Positions 1-7,833 of a stretch of 21,485 nt of DNA are shown here, piece after piece. The DNA comes from UMGS1470 sp051889215 (lineage in GTDB: Bacteria; Bacillota; Clostridia; Christensenellales; UBA1242), in the NCBI GenBank assembly GCA_051889215.1, contig JBJFDC010000008.1, positions 1 through 21,485 on the forward strand, read 5' to 3'. The notes under the pieces were generated by a model. The model did no database searches. It saw only the letters and a program-made list of their open reading frames with translations, and had not been told where the DNA came from. Each line of letters begins with the position of its first letter. Positions within the stretch are counted from its first letter, which is position 1. A program made the position numbers and the translations under genes.

Positions 1-1
1 A

Positions 2-817
2 AAGAATAAAAAAACAATAAAAATAAACGGCATTGCAATTCACAGAATTGGTGAACTCATGGGTGAACTCCCTTGCGTTTTCTTTTCACCAGATGGATTA
101 AAACTAATCAAAGAAAGCCCAGAGGACAGGCGAAGATTCATGGATATTGCCATATCCCAAACATCAAAAACATATTTTTATATGCTTGGCAAATATGAAA
201 AAGTTTTGGACCAACGAAACAAACTGCTCAAATCAACAACAAATCTCGAGTCAATCAAAAATTCAATCTTCATATGGAACGAGCAACTATCTGACATTGG
301 AAGCAAGATAATCGTCTCAAGAATAAATTTCTTGAACGCACTTTCGCCATATGCCGAACTTGCCCATCAATATCTGACAAATAATGACGAGACATTGAGT
401 TTGTCCTATATGGGGACGACAGGTGAAAACCAGGAACAAATAAAAAAATCATTGTTGTCTTCACTTGAAAAAAATCTTGAAAAAGATTTCAAATTGGGAT
501 TCACTTCGTTTGGTCCACATCGCGACGATATAAAAATTTTGGTTAACGACATCGATATCAAAGCATATGGTTCCCAAGGCCAGCAAAAAACAACGGCTCT
601 TTCAATGAAACTTGCCGAACTTGAAATAATAAAAAATCAGACAGGCAAAATGCCACTGCTTCTTCTTGATGATGTCTTTTCTGAACTTGACCCAAAACGA
701 AGACAACGACTGCTAAAATTTTGTGAAAAAACCCAAACATTAATAACATGCACCGATATCGATGAAAATGACAAATTTAGCAAAAAAATCCACATAAAAA
801 ATGCAAAAATCATATAA
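2..817 (+). CDS. recF: RecF, DNA repair/replication ATPase (N-terminus outside window)
   Basis: SMC/ABC-like ATPase that loads at gapped DNA in the RecFOR pathway. The frame is open to the left window edge, so the ATG at 59 is internal. About 271 residues are visible against a usual 360-370; the Walker A lobe is missing because of the window edge. Visible marks are the family stretch FFSPDGLKLIKESPEDRRRF, the ABC signature region YGSQGQQKT and the Walker B LLLLDDVFSELD followed by the ERRQRLL-like D-loop region. Normally recF follows dnaA-dnaN and precedes gyrB; here parA is next, about 335 bp downstream on the same strand. Family identity is secure. Confidence 0.95.
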   Translation, partial: KNKKTIKINGIAIHRIGELMGELPCVFFSPDGLKLIKESPEDRRRFMDIAISQTSKTYFYMLGKYEKVLDQRNKLLKSTTNLESIKNSIFIWNEQLSDIGSKIIVSRINFLNALSPYAELAHQYLTNNDETLSLSYMGTTGENQEQIKKSLLSSLEKNLEKDFKLGFTSFGPHRDDIKILVNDIDIKAYGSQGQQKTTALSMKLAELEIIKNQTGKMPLLLLDDVFSELDPKRRQRLLKFCEKTQTLITCTDIDENDKFSKKIHIKNAKII

Positions 818-1123
818 TTTTAATAAAAAAAATCGATTTTTTTTGAATTTTTTCATAAAAAATCATTTTTTATTTCTTTTCCTTTTTTTAAAAGCATTAT
901 AATCAAACTTGACAAATTAAAATTATCAATTTTTGTATTTAAAAATTTATTTTTTTAATTATTTTTGATTTATTTTTAATTAATTTCTTATTTTTTTTGA
1001 AAAAAACAGTAATTTTATTGTCAAAAATATGTTGTTTTGAAAAAATTTTATATATCGTTTTTTATAAAAATTTTACACGATAAAAAAAATTTATAAAATT
1101 ATAGTGCATTTTGTATAGATATT
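818..1123. other. AT-rich intergenic spacer between recF and parA
   Basis: About 300 bp made almost entirely of A and T runs, with no ORF that has a ribosome binding site. A perfect loopless palindrome of eight A, TCGA and eight T lies at 825-844. It could act as a weak recF terminator or extrude as a cruciform. I see no DnaA-box cluster in it. Confidence 0.5.
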
Positions 1124-1147
1124 TGTTATAATAGAGTCGATAAGGAG
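1124..1147 (+). promoter_or_regulatory. parA extended -10 promoter and ribosome binding site
   Basis: TGT followed by TATAAT (1124-1132) forms an extended -10 element. The -35 position at 17-bp spacing is poor. AAGGAG at 1142-1147 lies 5 nt before the parA ATG. Together they fix the start of the parAB operon. Confidence 0.6.
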
Positions 1148-1152
1148 AATAT

Positions 1153-1977
1153 ATGGGAAAGATTATTGCTTTCGTAAACCAAAAAGGTGGTGTCGGAAAG
1201 ACAACAACATGCTCAAATATGTCGGCATATCTGGCAGCAATGGGCAAAAAAGTTTTGCTTGTCGACCTCGACCCTCAAGGAAATGCGACTAGTGGATTTG
1301 GAATTGACAAGTCCAACAACACAAAAACAATTTATAATGTTATTGATGGCGATGCTGCAATTGAAGAAGTTGTTCAAAACACAATGATTTTTGGTCTGGA
1401 CATTGTTCCTGCAACAGTTGATTTGGTTGGGGCTGAAGTTGACCTCGTTCAAATGGCATCGCGTGAGAGAGTGCTCAAAGGAATTTTCACAAGACTTCGC
1501 TCAACCTATGACTACATAATGATTGATTGTCCCCCATCACTTGGGCTGCTAACTGTCAATGCCTTGACAGCTGCAAATTCAATCATAATTCCAATTCAAT
1601 GCGAGTTCTATGCGCTTGAGGGTTTGAGCCAACTCATGAACACGATTAAACTTGTGAAAAAACACCTCAATCCAACACTTGCCGTTGAAGGTGTTGTTCT
1701 CACAATGAAAGATTCACGTTCAAATCTAGTTAACCAAGTGTCAATGGAAATAATGAAATTTTTTGGCAAAAAAGTTTTCCAAAATGCGATTCCGAGAAAT
1801 GTGAGACTTGCTGAAGCTCCAAGTCATGGACTTCCAATCGTTCTTTATGACCCTTCATCAAAAGGTGCATTGGCATATATGGAACTCACAAAAGAACTTT
1901 TGCAACGCTGTGATGATAGTTATGAAGATATAACAAAAAAGACAAAAATTAAATTAACAGAGGGAACAAATGAATAA
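1153..1977 (+). CDS. parA: ParA/Soj chromosome-partitioning ATPase
   Basis: Deviant Walker-A ATPase that binds DNA non-specifically as an ATP dimer. It is stimulated by ParB at parS to segregate origins; the Soj branch also affects DnaA. The 274-residue length is usual for chromosomal Soj. The motif KGGVGKTT spans residues 11-18 (signature Lys11, Walker Lys16), VDLDPQGN lies around residues 37-44 and DCPPSLG is present. There is no long N-terminal HTH extension of the plasmid type. The ATG has a good AAGGAG. The 3' end overlaps parB by 8 nt, so the two are translationally coupled, and the target sites lie 150-300 bp past parB. Confidence 0.96.
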   Translation: MGKIIAFVNQKGGVGKTTTCSNMSAYLAAMGKKVLLVDLDPQGNATSGFGIDKSNNTKTIYNVIDGDAAIEEVVQNTMIFGLDIVPATVDLVGAEVDLVQMASRERVLKGIFTRLRSTYDYIMIDCPPSLGLLTVNALTAANSIIIPIQCEFYALEGLSQLMNTIKLVKKHLNPTLAVEGVVLTMKDSRSNLVNQVSMEIMKFFGKKVFQNAIPRNVRLAEAPSHGLPIVLYDPSSKGALAYMELTKELLQRCDDSYEDITKKTKIKLTEGTNE

Positions 1978-2926
1978 CAAAAAAGGATTAGGTCGAGGAC
2001 TTGAAGAATTGCTTTCTGTCTTTGACGAGGAAAATGACGAACAAGAGGTTGAAACATATTCATCTCAAACAAAATCTCAAAAATCAACTTCTGGGGTCAT
2101 GGAAATTGCTCTTGACGAGATTGTTGCAAATCCAAACCAGCCAAGAAAAATTTTTAATGAAGAAGCATTGAATGAACTTGCTCAATCAATAAAGATGCAC
2201 GGGGTTATTCAACCAATCGTTGTCAATGAGAGAGATGACGGAAAATATCTCATTATTGCTGGTGAAAGACGTTGGCGCGCATCAAAAATTGCCGGCATGG
2301 AATCAATTCCGGCAATAGTAAAAAGATATACGGAAAAACAAGTTAAAGAACTTTCGCTTATTGAAAACCTGCAAAGAGAAGACCTGAACCCTGTTGAGGC
2401 AGCCCGAGCAATCAAACAACTCATGGAAGAATATAAATTTACCCAAGAAATGGTTGCTGATAGAATTGGAAAAAGTCGTCCAGCGATTGCCAACACATTG
2501 AGACTTCTTTCTCTTCCTCAAGACATTCTTGCAATGGTTGAGGAAAACAGACTTTCCGCTGGCCACGCAAGATGTTTGGTTGCTGTTTCAGACGCAAATG
2601 TTCAATATAAATTTGCGACAATGAGCGCGGACAACAAAATGTCTGTTCGTGACCTTGAAAAACAAATACGCAACTATCTTTCTCCAAAACCAGCAAAAAT
2701 CAAAGAGAGAGTTGAACAAAGCATTGAACTCAAGGAATTAGTCAATGAAATGCAGAGAGCATTTTCAACAAAAGTTTCTGTAATTGGAAATGATCACAAA
2801 GGAAGAATTTACATTGACTACTATTCCAGAGATGATTTGGACAGGATTTGTGATATATTGGAACTTATTAAAAAACAAAAGCTCACACTTCAAGATTTGC
2901 AAAACTTCAACAAATATAATAAATAA
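1970..2926 (+). CDS. parB: ParB/Spo0J parS-binding CTPase
   Basis: Clamp protein that loads on parS, hydrolyses CTP and spreads on DNA. Seen in the 318 residues: an N-terminal GLGRGL motif (residues 6-11) of the kind that contacts ParA, the CTP-binding motif GERRWR at residues 98-103, a parS-recognising helix-turn-helix from about residue 158 (TQEMVADRIGKSRPAIANTL) and a C-terminal dimerisation region. ATG overlaps parA (ATGAATAA), with an AGAGGGAA ribosome binding site. Four consensus parS sites follow, which confirms the system. It is ParB rather than Noc, judging by the neighbouring parA and parS sites and the absence of any Noc-type site (ATTTCCCGGGAAAT). Confidence 0.96.
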   Translation: MNNKKGLGRGLEELLSVFDEENDEQEVETYSSQTKSQKSTSGVMEIALDEIVANPNQPRKIFNEEALNELAQSIKMHGVIQPIVVNERDDGKYLIIAGERRWRASKIAGMESIPAIVKRYTEKQVKELSLIENLQREDLNPVEAARAIKQLMEEYKFTQEMVADRIGKSRPAIANTLRLLSLPQDILAMVEENRLSAGHARCLVAVSDANVQYKFATMSADNKMSVRDLEKQIRNYLSPKPAKIKERVEQSIELKELVNEMQRAFSTKVSVIGNDHKGRIYIDYYSRDDLDRICDILELIKKQKLTLQDLQNFNKYNK

Positions 2927-2938
2927 TGTAATACTCAT

Positions 2939-2969
2939 AAAAATGTGGCAAAATTGCCACATTTTTTTT
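2939..2969 (+). terminator. Rho-independent terminator of parAB
   Basis: AATGTGGC pairs with GCCACATT around a short A/T loop (TGTGGCAA at 2944-2951, TTGCCACA at 2954-2961) and is followed by eight T. It begins 13 bp after the parB stop, so parAB transcripts should end before the parS cluster. Confidence 0.85.
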
Positions 2970-3072
2970 GTTGCACCACAAGCATTTTAATCGTTTTGCC
3001 GGTTTATAGTGTGTTTTCCAATCTGATTTATGCCATTGTTTTATACGTTTATACCTCGCAGAACCGACAAAA

Positions 3073-3088
3073 TGTTTCACGTGAAACA
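3073..3088. promoter_or_regulatory. parS site 1
   Basis: Perfect 16-bp palindrome TGTTTCACGTGAAACA, the bacterial consensus ParB-binding site. Flanking bases extend the symmetry to about 28 bp (3067-3094). Confidence 0.97.
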
Positions 3089-3120
3089 TTTTGTAGAGTT
3101 GTGTGTTGTTTTTGCTATAT

Positions 3121-3136
3121 TGTTTCACGTGAAACA
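3121..3136. promoter_or_regulatory. parS site 2
   Basis: Perfect TGTTTCACGTGAAACA, 48 bp after site 1. It starts the first unit of a 37-bp tandem repeat. Confidence 0.97.
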
Positions 3137-3157
3137 TTTTTGAATGATGATAATGCC

Positions 3158-3173
3158 TGTTTCACGTGAAACA
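3158..3173. promoter_or_regulatory. parS site 3
   Basis: Perfect TGTTTCACGTGAAACA, exactly 37 bp after site 2. It starts the second tandem-repeat unit. Confidence 0.97.
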
Positions 3174-3194
3174 TTTTTGAATGATAATAATGCC

Positions 3195-3210
3195 TGTTTC
3201 ACGTGAAACA
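3195..3210. promoter_or_regulatory. parS site 4
   Basis: Perfect TGTTTCACGTGAAACA, exactly 37 bp after site 3. It ends the array; the DNA that follows is A/T-rich and unrelated to the repeat. Confidence 0.97.
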
Positions 3211-4092
3211 ATATATATTTGAGTTTTTTAACTAAATTTACTATGTCGTGTTGTTTTGTTTGAAAACTCACAAACAAAGGTTTGCCTGCGAAAACTCCTT
3301 GAAACATCAAATTTCACTTTTTGAATATACATCAATCAGTTTTTGCCTTATATATAATCTCGTTGCGCATACAAAATTTCTGATGCGGTGCATGGCTATG
3401 CGATGCTTTTATTTTCAAATTTAAAAGTCCAAAGGTTTTTGTTTTACATACTTTTTAAAGATTTGAGAAGATTTTCTTTTTTTATGATAAAGTTGGTGAC
3501 AGTCGAAATTTGTGGTGAAATTATTTTTTTCTTCAAATATACATCGGAGTATTTTAATTTTTATCAGAACAAATTAAAGTGATGATTGATAGTTTTGTCA
3601 GCAACTGTTTGAATTGTGCTTGGGTTCTGTTTGTGTTTGTGTTTTTGCTGTCAGTTTATCTACATGATTTCAATGCAAATTTGAGAAATTGTGGGTAGAT
3701 TTCATACTGGTTGTTTGAAGGGTTATAAGAAAATATTTTATGAGAGTTTGGTGTGGGTTTTGAAATTAATATATGAATCTTTTAATTGTTGTTGATGCTT
3801 GCATGAATTTATAATTTGAGAAAATGTTATGTTGAGTCGTTTGTTTGGGAAATAAACACTAACTTAAAGTCATATTTGCAGGGATAAGAAATCACGCGGG
3901 AATGCTTTGTGTGTGAGTTATATAACACCATTTTGAAACAGACAAGTCGATTTATTTTGCTTTGGCGAAATGTTGACGATTATTTAATAATGCATTAAAA
4001 AGTGACAAATTTTTATTTTCGTTTAATTTTACTATTGAGATATAAAGTTATATTAATATAACATAAGTGTAAATTGTTATAAAGAAAACGAT
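3211..4092. other. Long intergenic region, T/G-rich on + strand, no convincing gene
   Basis: About 880 bp with strong T-over-A and G-over-C skew on the plus strand, for example the run GTTTGTGTTTGTGTTTTTG near 3630. The longest plus-strand reading frame (3388-3582) has no ribosome binding site and an Ile/Phe-rich, family-less product. One single-mismatch DnaA box (TTATCTACA, 3656-3664) stands alone, which is not enough to call oriC. It could hold a decayed gene, an untranslated RNA or origin-associated spacer. Confidence 0.5.
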
Positions 4093-4129
4093 ATGTTGAT
4101 GCGTTTATTTGGTTGGTTGGTTATTGGTC

Positions 4130-4158
4130 TTTACAAATATCTGTTTTTGTGTTATTAT
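4130..4158 (+). promoter_or_regulatory. cvpA promoter (-35 TTTACA, extended -10 TGT-TATTAT)
   Basis: TTTACA (4130-4135), 17-bp spacer, TATTAT (4153-4158) preceded by TGT. Initiation about 7 nt downstream falls at 4165, the first base of an in-frame ATG. The mRNA could therefore be leaderless. Confidence 0.65.
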
Positions 4159-4164
4159 ATCAAC

Positions 4165-4890
4165 ATGAATATGATTTTGGTGAACACTGGATTAATCCTC
4201 GACATATCTATTGTTGCGATAATATTGCTGTTTGTCATCGTTGGTTTGTGCATGGGATTTATGAGGAGTCTTTTGTCTTTGGTTCGTTTTGCGGGCTCAT
4301 TTGTTATCGCCTTTTTGGTTAGAAAACCATGCGGAACAATGTTTGACAAACTTTTTAAAATCACATCAAAGTTGGGTGCGCAAATTGAATCTGCTTTTTC
4401 TGGATATTCGTCTGCACTCGCTGAAACTGTGTCGAATGAACCTCAAGTTTTGAAAGGCGTGATAAACGATTCAAGCATGAGTGGAATACTCAAAAAATTA
4501 TGTTGTTTGATGGTCGGAAATGAAACAATGGCGACTCCGACAACTGTTGTTGAGTTGGTTTCGAGCAAGGCGGGAGTTATTCTTTCTCAAATTATCGCAT
4601 TTGTTGTTATCTATATAATTATTCGAATTTTGACGTTAATTTTGCCAAAAATCTTCAAAAAACTAACAAAAAAGTCAATTTTGGGAAAATTTGATAGAAT
4701 TTTGGGGACTTTGTTCGGACTTGTGAAAGGTGTTGCTGTTGTGTTTGCCATGTTTTTTGTTATGAGTTTGGTTTCGACCATTCCGTCTGTTGCGGACAAG
4801 GTGACGACCGCCACACAGGAATCAAAAATTTGCTCGGTTTTCTATGAGCCCGTCAACGACCTTATATATGAAAAATTGGGATTGAATTGA
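4165..4890 (+). CDS. CvpA-family integral membrane protein
   Basis: Colicin V production protein family: small multi-pass inner-membrane proteins linked to envelope homeostasis, with no defined reaction. From this start it is 241 residues with about four hydrophobic segments. The N-terminus LDISIVAIILLFVIVGLCMG followed by GFMRSLLSLVRFAG is typical of the family (short helix, then a G-R-F/L-S loop). An upstream in-frame ATG at 4093 would add 24 residues, but it lies before a strong promoter and lengthens the protein beyond the family norm, so I prefer 4165 (or 4171). No Shine-Dalgarno precedes either ATG. Gene placement between parS and ftsH gives no functional clue. Confidence 0.8.
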   Translation: MNMILVNTGLILDISIVAIILLFVIVGLCMGFMRSLLSLVRFAGSFVIAFLVRKPCGTMFDKLFKITSKLGAQIESAFSGYSSALAETVSNEPQVLKGVINDSSMSGILKKLCCLMVGNETMATPTTVVELVSSKAGVILSQIIAFVVIYIIIRILTLILPKIFKKLTKKSILGKFDRILGTLFGLVKGVAVVFAMFFVMSLVSTIPSVADKVTTATQESKICSVFYEPVNDLIYEKLGLN

Positions 4891-4913
4891 TTATAAGTCA
4901 ATCTATGAGAAAA

Positions 4914-4945
4914 AAATGTTGTCATTCTTTGGAATGACTTCTTTT
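4914..4945 (+). terminator. Probable terminator after cvpA
   Basis: GTCATTC (4921-4927) and GAATGAC (4932-4938) around TTTG, preceded by A-rich sequence and followed by TTCTTTT. The T tract is interrupted, so it is of moderate strength. Confidence 0.55.
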
Positions 4946-4995
4946 ATAAATGGATAACATATAAATTAATATTAATTTAAAATGATAAATATTGT

Positions 4996-5024
4996 TTGCT
5001 AGATTTTTTTTTGTTTGCTATAAT
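4996..5024 (+). promoter_or_regulatory. ftsH promoter
   Basis: TTGCTA (4996-5001), 17-bp spacer and perfect TATAAT (5019-5024), with T-rich sequence in the spacer. The leader before the ftsH TTG is only about 20 nt. No CtsR or CIRCE heat-shock operator is visible. Confidence 0.75.
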
Positions 5025-5050
5025 ATTCGTGCAAAATTCGGAGGATTGAT

Positions 5051-7243
5051 TTGAAAACTGAAAAACCAAATAATATATGGAAAAAGCTTTTATACATTGT
5101 TTTGATTGTTGCGCTCATCATTTTGTGCGTTGAACTCTTTAATTCAGGAAACCATGGTGACTATATCACCCAAACTGATTTTGAGACAAAATTGGCAAAC
5201 AACGAAATTTCAAAAGTTTATGCGCAATCGGGAAATGTCTATATTTTGAAAAAGGGTTCTGAAATCCAAGACAAGTATTTCCCAAAGAATTCTGATTTTT
5301 ATTTCACATATTCAACAAGCGATGAACTTGGTGAAATAGCAAAAAAGATTTCAGAATATAACGCTCTTCAAACAGAAGAAAACAAAATCTCATACACGTC
5401 AGAAGTTGCTGGCGAATCAATCATATCAAAAATCATGCCATATTTGAGCATCATTGTTATTTTGCTCATTGGATTTATGGTGTATCGCATGATTGTTTCA
5501 AACAACAAAGGAACAATGGCTTTTGGAAAGAGCAGAGCAAGAGTGGGAGAAAACATCAAGGTTAGATTTGCCGATGTTGCCGGCGCGGAAGAAGAAAAAG
5601 AAGAACTTCGCGAAATCGTTGAATTTTTGAAAAATCCAAAAAAATTCACTCAACTCGGTGCACGTATTCCAAAAGGTGTTCTCTTGGTTGGAAATCCGGG
5701 AACAGGAAAAACACTTCTTGCCCGCGCGGTTGCAGGCGAAAGCAATGTTCCTTTCTTCTCAATAAGCGGTTCAGACTTTGTTGAAATGTTTGTTGGTGTT
5801 GGTGCGGCAAGAGTTCGTGACCTTTTTGACCAAGCAAAGAAAAATATGCCTTGCATTGTATTTATTGACGAAATTGACGCCGTTGGTCGTCAACGCGGAA
5901 CAGGACTTGGTGGCGGAAATGATGAACGCGAACAAACACTCAATCAACTTCTTGTTGAGATGGACGGATTTGAGGCAAATGACGGAATCATCGTCATGGC
6001 TGCGACAAACAGAAGTGATGTTCTTGACCCAGCTCTCATGCGTCCAGGTCGTTTTGATAGACAAATTTACGTCAACGTCCCAGATGTCAAAGCGCGCGAA
6101 AGCATAATAAAAATTCACGCAAGAAACAAACCAGTTGACAAAAGTGTCAATTTCCAAACTCTTGCAAGAATAACAAGCGGATTTACTGGCGCGGATCTTG
6201 AAAACATGATGAATGAAGCTGCAATTTTGGCAGCACGAGCAAATCGTCCCGAAATCATCATGAAAGACCTGACTGAAGGAATCAACAAAGTCATTATGGG
6301 ACCTCAAAAGAAGAGCAACATTGTCACAGAACGAGACAAAAAAATCACCGCTTATCATGAGTCTGGCCACGCAATATTGGGAAAACTGCTCGAACACTGT
6401 GATGAGGTTCAAGAAGTCTCAATCATACCTCGCGGCATGGCAGGAGGATATACTCTTTCTCGCCCAGACAATGACGACAAACATATGACCTATAACAAAC
6501 TTTGTGACCAAATCAGCATGTGTATGGGTGGACGTCTTGCAGAAGAAATTATTTTTGGCGACATCTCAACAGGTGCTTCCAACGACATTTCTCAAGCGAC
6601 TGAAATTGCTCGCAAAATGGTCACAGAATGGGGCATGAGCAAACTTGGATTCATTCGATTTGCTTCAACAAATGAAGTGTTTATCGGAAGAGATTATCAA
6701 ACTCAAAACAATTATAGTGAAAAATATGCAGCTGAAATTGATGCGGAAGTTTCGAGAATTTTGAAAGAAAATTATGACAGAGCAAAACTCATTCTTCTTG
6801 AGCATCAAAGCATCATGGACGAGATGGCAAAACTTCTTTTGGACAAAGAAACCATATATCAAGAAGATGTTGACAAACTCATGAATGGAATGAGCGCAGA
6901 ACTTGTTGCTCGCGACATGGAAAAACGCGAGAAAAAGCAAAAACAAAAAGAAGAAAAAATCAGAGCGGCTCGCGAAGAATTGATGCGAGAAAACGACAAG
7001 AAAAATCAACTTAAAACTCTTGAAGCTTTGGTTGCAGCGGGTGTTGTATCAAAAGAAGAGGCGGAAAAACTTCGCGCTGAACTTGAAGAGAAATCTGAAG
7101 AGAAACCAAAAAAACTTTCTGCAAAAATCAAAGAGAAAAAAGAGGAAAAATCCGAGGCAAAAAAAGAAAAAGAAGAAAATTCCAAAGAAGCCGAAACAAA
7201 AGTTGAGGATTCCAACAAAAAAGACGACGAGGGGGATAAATAA
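5051..7243 (+). CDS. ftsH: FtsH, membrane AAA+ zinc metalloprotease
   Basis: ATP-driven hexameric protease that degrades membrane and regulatory proteins at the cytoplasmic membrane. Order: TM1 (about residues 12-30), an extracytoplasmic domain, TM2 (about 130-150), AAA+ module with Walker A GNPGTGKT (214-221), Walker B VFIDEID (to residue 276) and the SRH region RPGRFDR, then the M41 peptidase with zinc motif HESGH (436-440) and the third ligand region in DISTGASNDI. At 730 residues it is longer than many FtsH proteins (about 610-650). The excess is a C-terminal Lys/Glu-rich, probably disordered or coiled tail from about residue 620. Start codon is TTG, chosen because GGAGG at 5040-5044 lies 6 nt upstream. 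The stop overlaps the next gene (TAATG). Confidence 0.97.
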   Translation: MKTEKPNNIWKKLLYIVLIVALIILCVELFNSGNHGDYITQTDFETKLANNEISKVYAQSGNVYILKKGSEIQDKYFPKNSDFYFTYSTSDELGEIAKKISEYNALQTEENKISYTSEVAGESIISKIMPYLSIIVILLIGFMVYRMIVSNNKGTMAFGKSRARVGENIKVRFADVAGAEEEKEELREIVEFLKNPKKFTQLGARIPKGVLLVGNPGTGKTLLARAVAGESNVPFFSISGSDFVEMFVGVGAARVRDLFDQAKKNMPCIVFIDEIDAVGRQRGTGLGGGNDEREQTLNQLLVEMDGFEANDGIIVMAATNRSDVLDPALMRPGRFDRQIYVNVPDVKARESIIKIHARNKPVDKSVNFQTLARITSGFTGADLENMMNEAAILAARANRPEIIMKDLTEGINKVIMGPQKKSNIVTERDKKITAYHESGHAILGKLLEHCDEVQEVSIIPRGMAGGYTLSRPDNDDKHMTYNKLCDQISMCMGGRLAEEIIFGDISTGASNDISQATEIARKMVTEWGMSKLGFIRFASTNEVFIGRDYQTQNNYSEKYAAEIDAEVSRILKENYDRAKLILLEHQSIMDEMAKLLLDKETIYQEDVDKLMNGMSAELVARDMEKREKKQKQKEEKIRAAREELMRENDKKNQLKTLEALVAAGVVSKEEAEKLRAELEEKSEEKPKKLSAKIKEKKEEKSEAKKEKEENSKEAETKVEDSNKKDDEGDK

Positions 7244-7791
7244 TGAAAAAAACAATTTTAATCACTTGCATCAGCATTATTCTTGTTTTGCTTGGTGGAA
7301 TATTGTTTTTGGCATTATATCAAAAAGATTTTTCTTATGAATTGAAAACACCGGACATTATTGAAGTTAATGGAAACACCGCTGTTGGCGAAAAACTTGA
7401 TGCAAACACAATTTTTGAAGGACTCACAAATCATTCAAAAAAAAGCATCATGCAATCGGCTTTCAACAAGTCTCAAATAAAATATCCGTCAATCAAGAAA
7501 AATGCATTAAGAAAGTTTTCTTCAACTGAAAAATATGTCATCACTCTCAGATATGACCAAGAACAAACTCTAACTCTCAACGGAGAAAATTATGTTGACC
7601 CAAACAACTCCGCAAATAATGAAATAAAATATAGAGAATTGAAGATTGAACTTGGGGAAACAAACAAAGACATCATGCTAAAAATCTATGTCATGGATTT
7701 GGAAGAAACTCAAAAATATTATTATGTTATTTCACAGTTTGGCGATTATTCAAGTTTGTATTCATATTTGTCTTCAATCGAAAACTTATAA
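7243..7791 (+). CDS. Unknown membrane-anchored or secreted protein, cotranscribed with ftsH
   Basis: Product of 182 residues. The N-terminus has two lysines and then about 22 hydrophobic residues (residues 5-27), giving a signal anchor or signal peptide with no lipobox Cys. The rest is hydrophilic with mixed charge, looks mainly beta-strand (alternating patterns around EKYVITLRYDQEQTLTLNG) and has no further membrane segment, so it should lie outside the membrane. I recognise no family. The ATG overlaps the ftsH stop by one base, implying translational coupling. A role near FtsH, such as a substrate or modulator, is only a context guess. Confidence 0.75.
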   Translation: MKKTILITCISIILVLLGGILFLALYQKDFSYELKTPDIIEVNGNTAVGEKLDANTIFEGLTNHSKKSIMQSAFNKSQIKYPSIKKNALRKFSSTEKYVITLRYDQEQTLTLNGENYVDPNNSANNEIKYRELKIELGETNKDIMLKIYVMDLEETQKYYYVISQFGDYSSLYSYLSSIENL

Positions 7792-7820
7792 AAAAAAGAG
7801 GTTAATCCAACCTCTTTTTT
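7791..7820. terminator. Bidirectional terminator between the ftsH operon and ychF
   Basis: AAAGAGGTT pairs with AACCTCTTT around AATCC (7804-7808), with A and T runs on both sides. It serves both converging units; it starts at the stop of the upstream gene and ends 14 bp short of the ychF stop. Confidence 0.88.
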
Positions 7821-7833
7821 GTTGCTTTTTATT

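Larger units (their letters stand above)
3121..3210. repeat. 37-bp tandem repeat, each unit carrying a parS site
   Basis: Units 3121-3157 and 3158-3194 differ at one base (GATGATAATG versus GATAATAATG), and a third, truncated unit consists of parS site 4. The array most likely grew by tandem duplication of a parS-containing unit. Confidence 0.92.

Noticed and set aside
3388..3582. 64-residue ORF in the region after parS
   Set aside because: No ribosome binding site, Phe/Ile/Leu-biased chance composition, no family pattern.
3656..3664. Possible oriC (TTATCTACA, one mismatch from the DnaA box)
   Set aside because: A single isolated near-match with no second box or typical unwinding element close by.
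4093..4164. 24-residue N-terminal extension of CvpA
   Set aside because: It lies upstream of and across a strong promoter and lengthens the protein beyond the usual CvpA N-terminus.
5771..6412. 213-residue minus-strand ORF
   Set aside because: Antisense shadow of the conserved FtsH AAA+ region, with Cys/Ser-rich nonsense composition.
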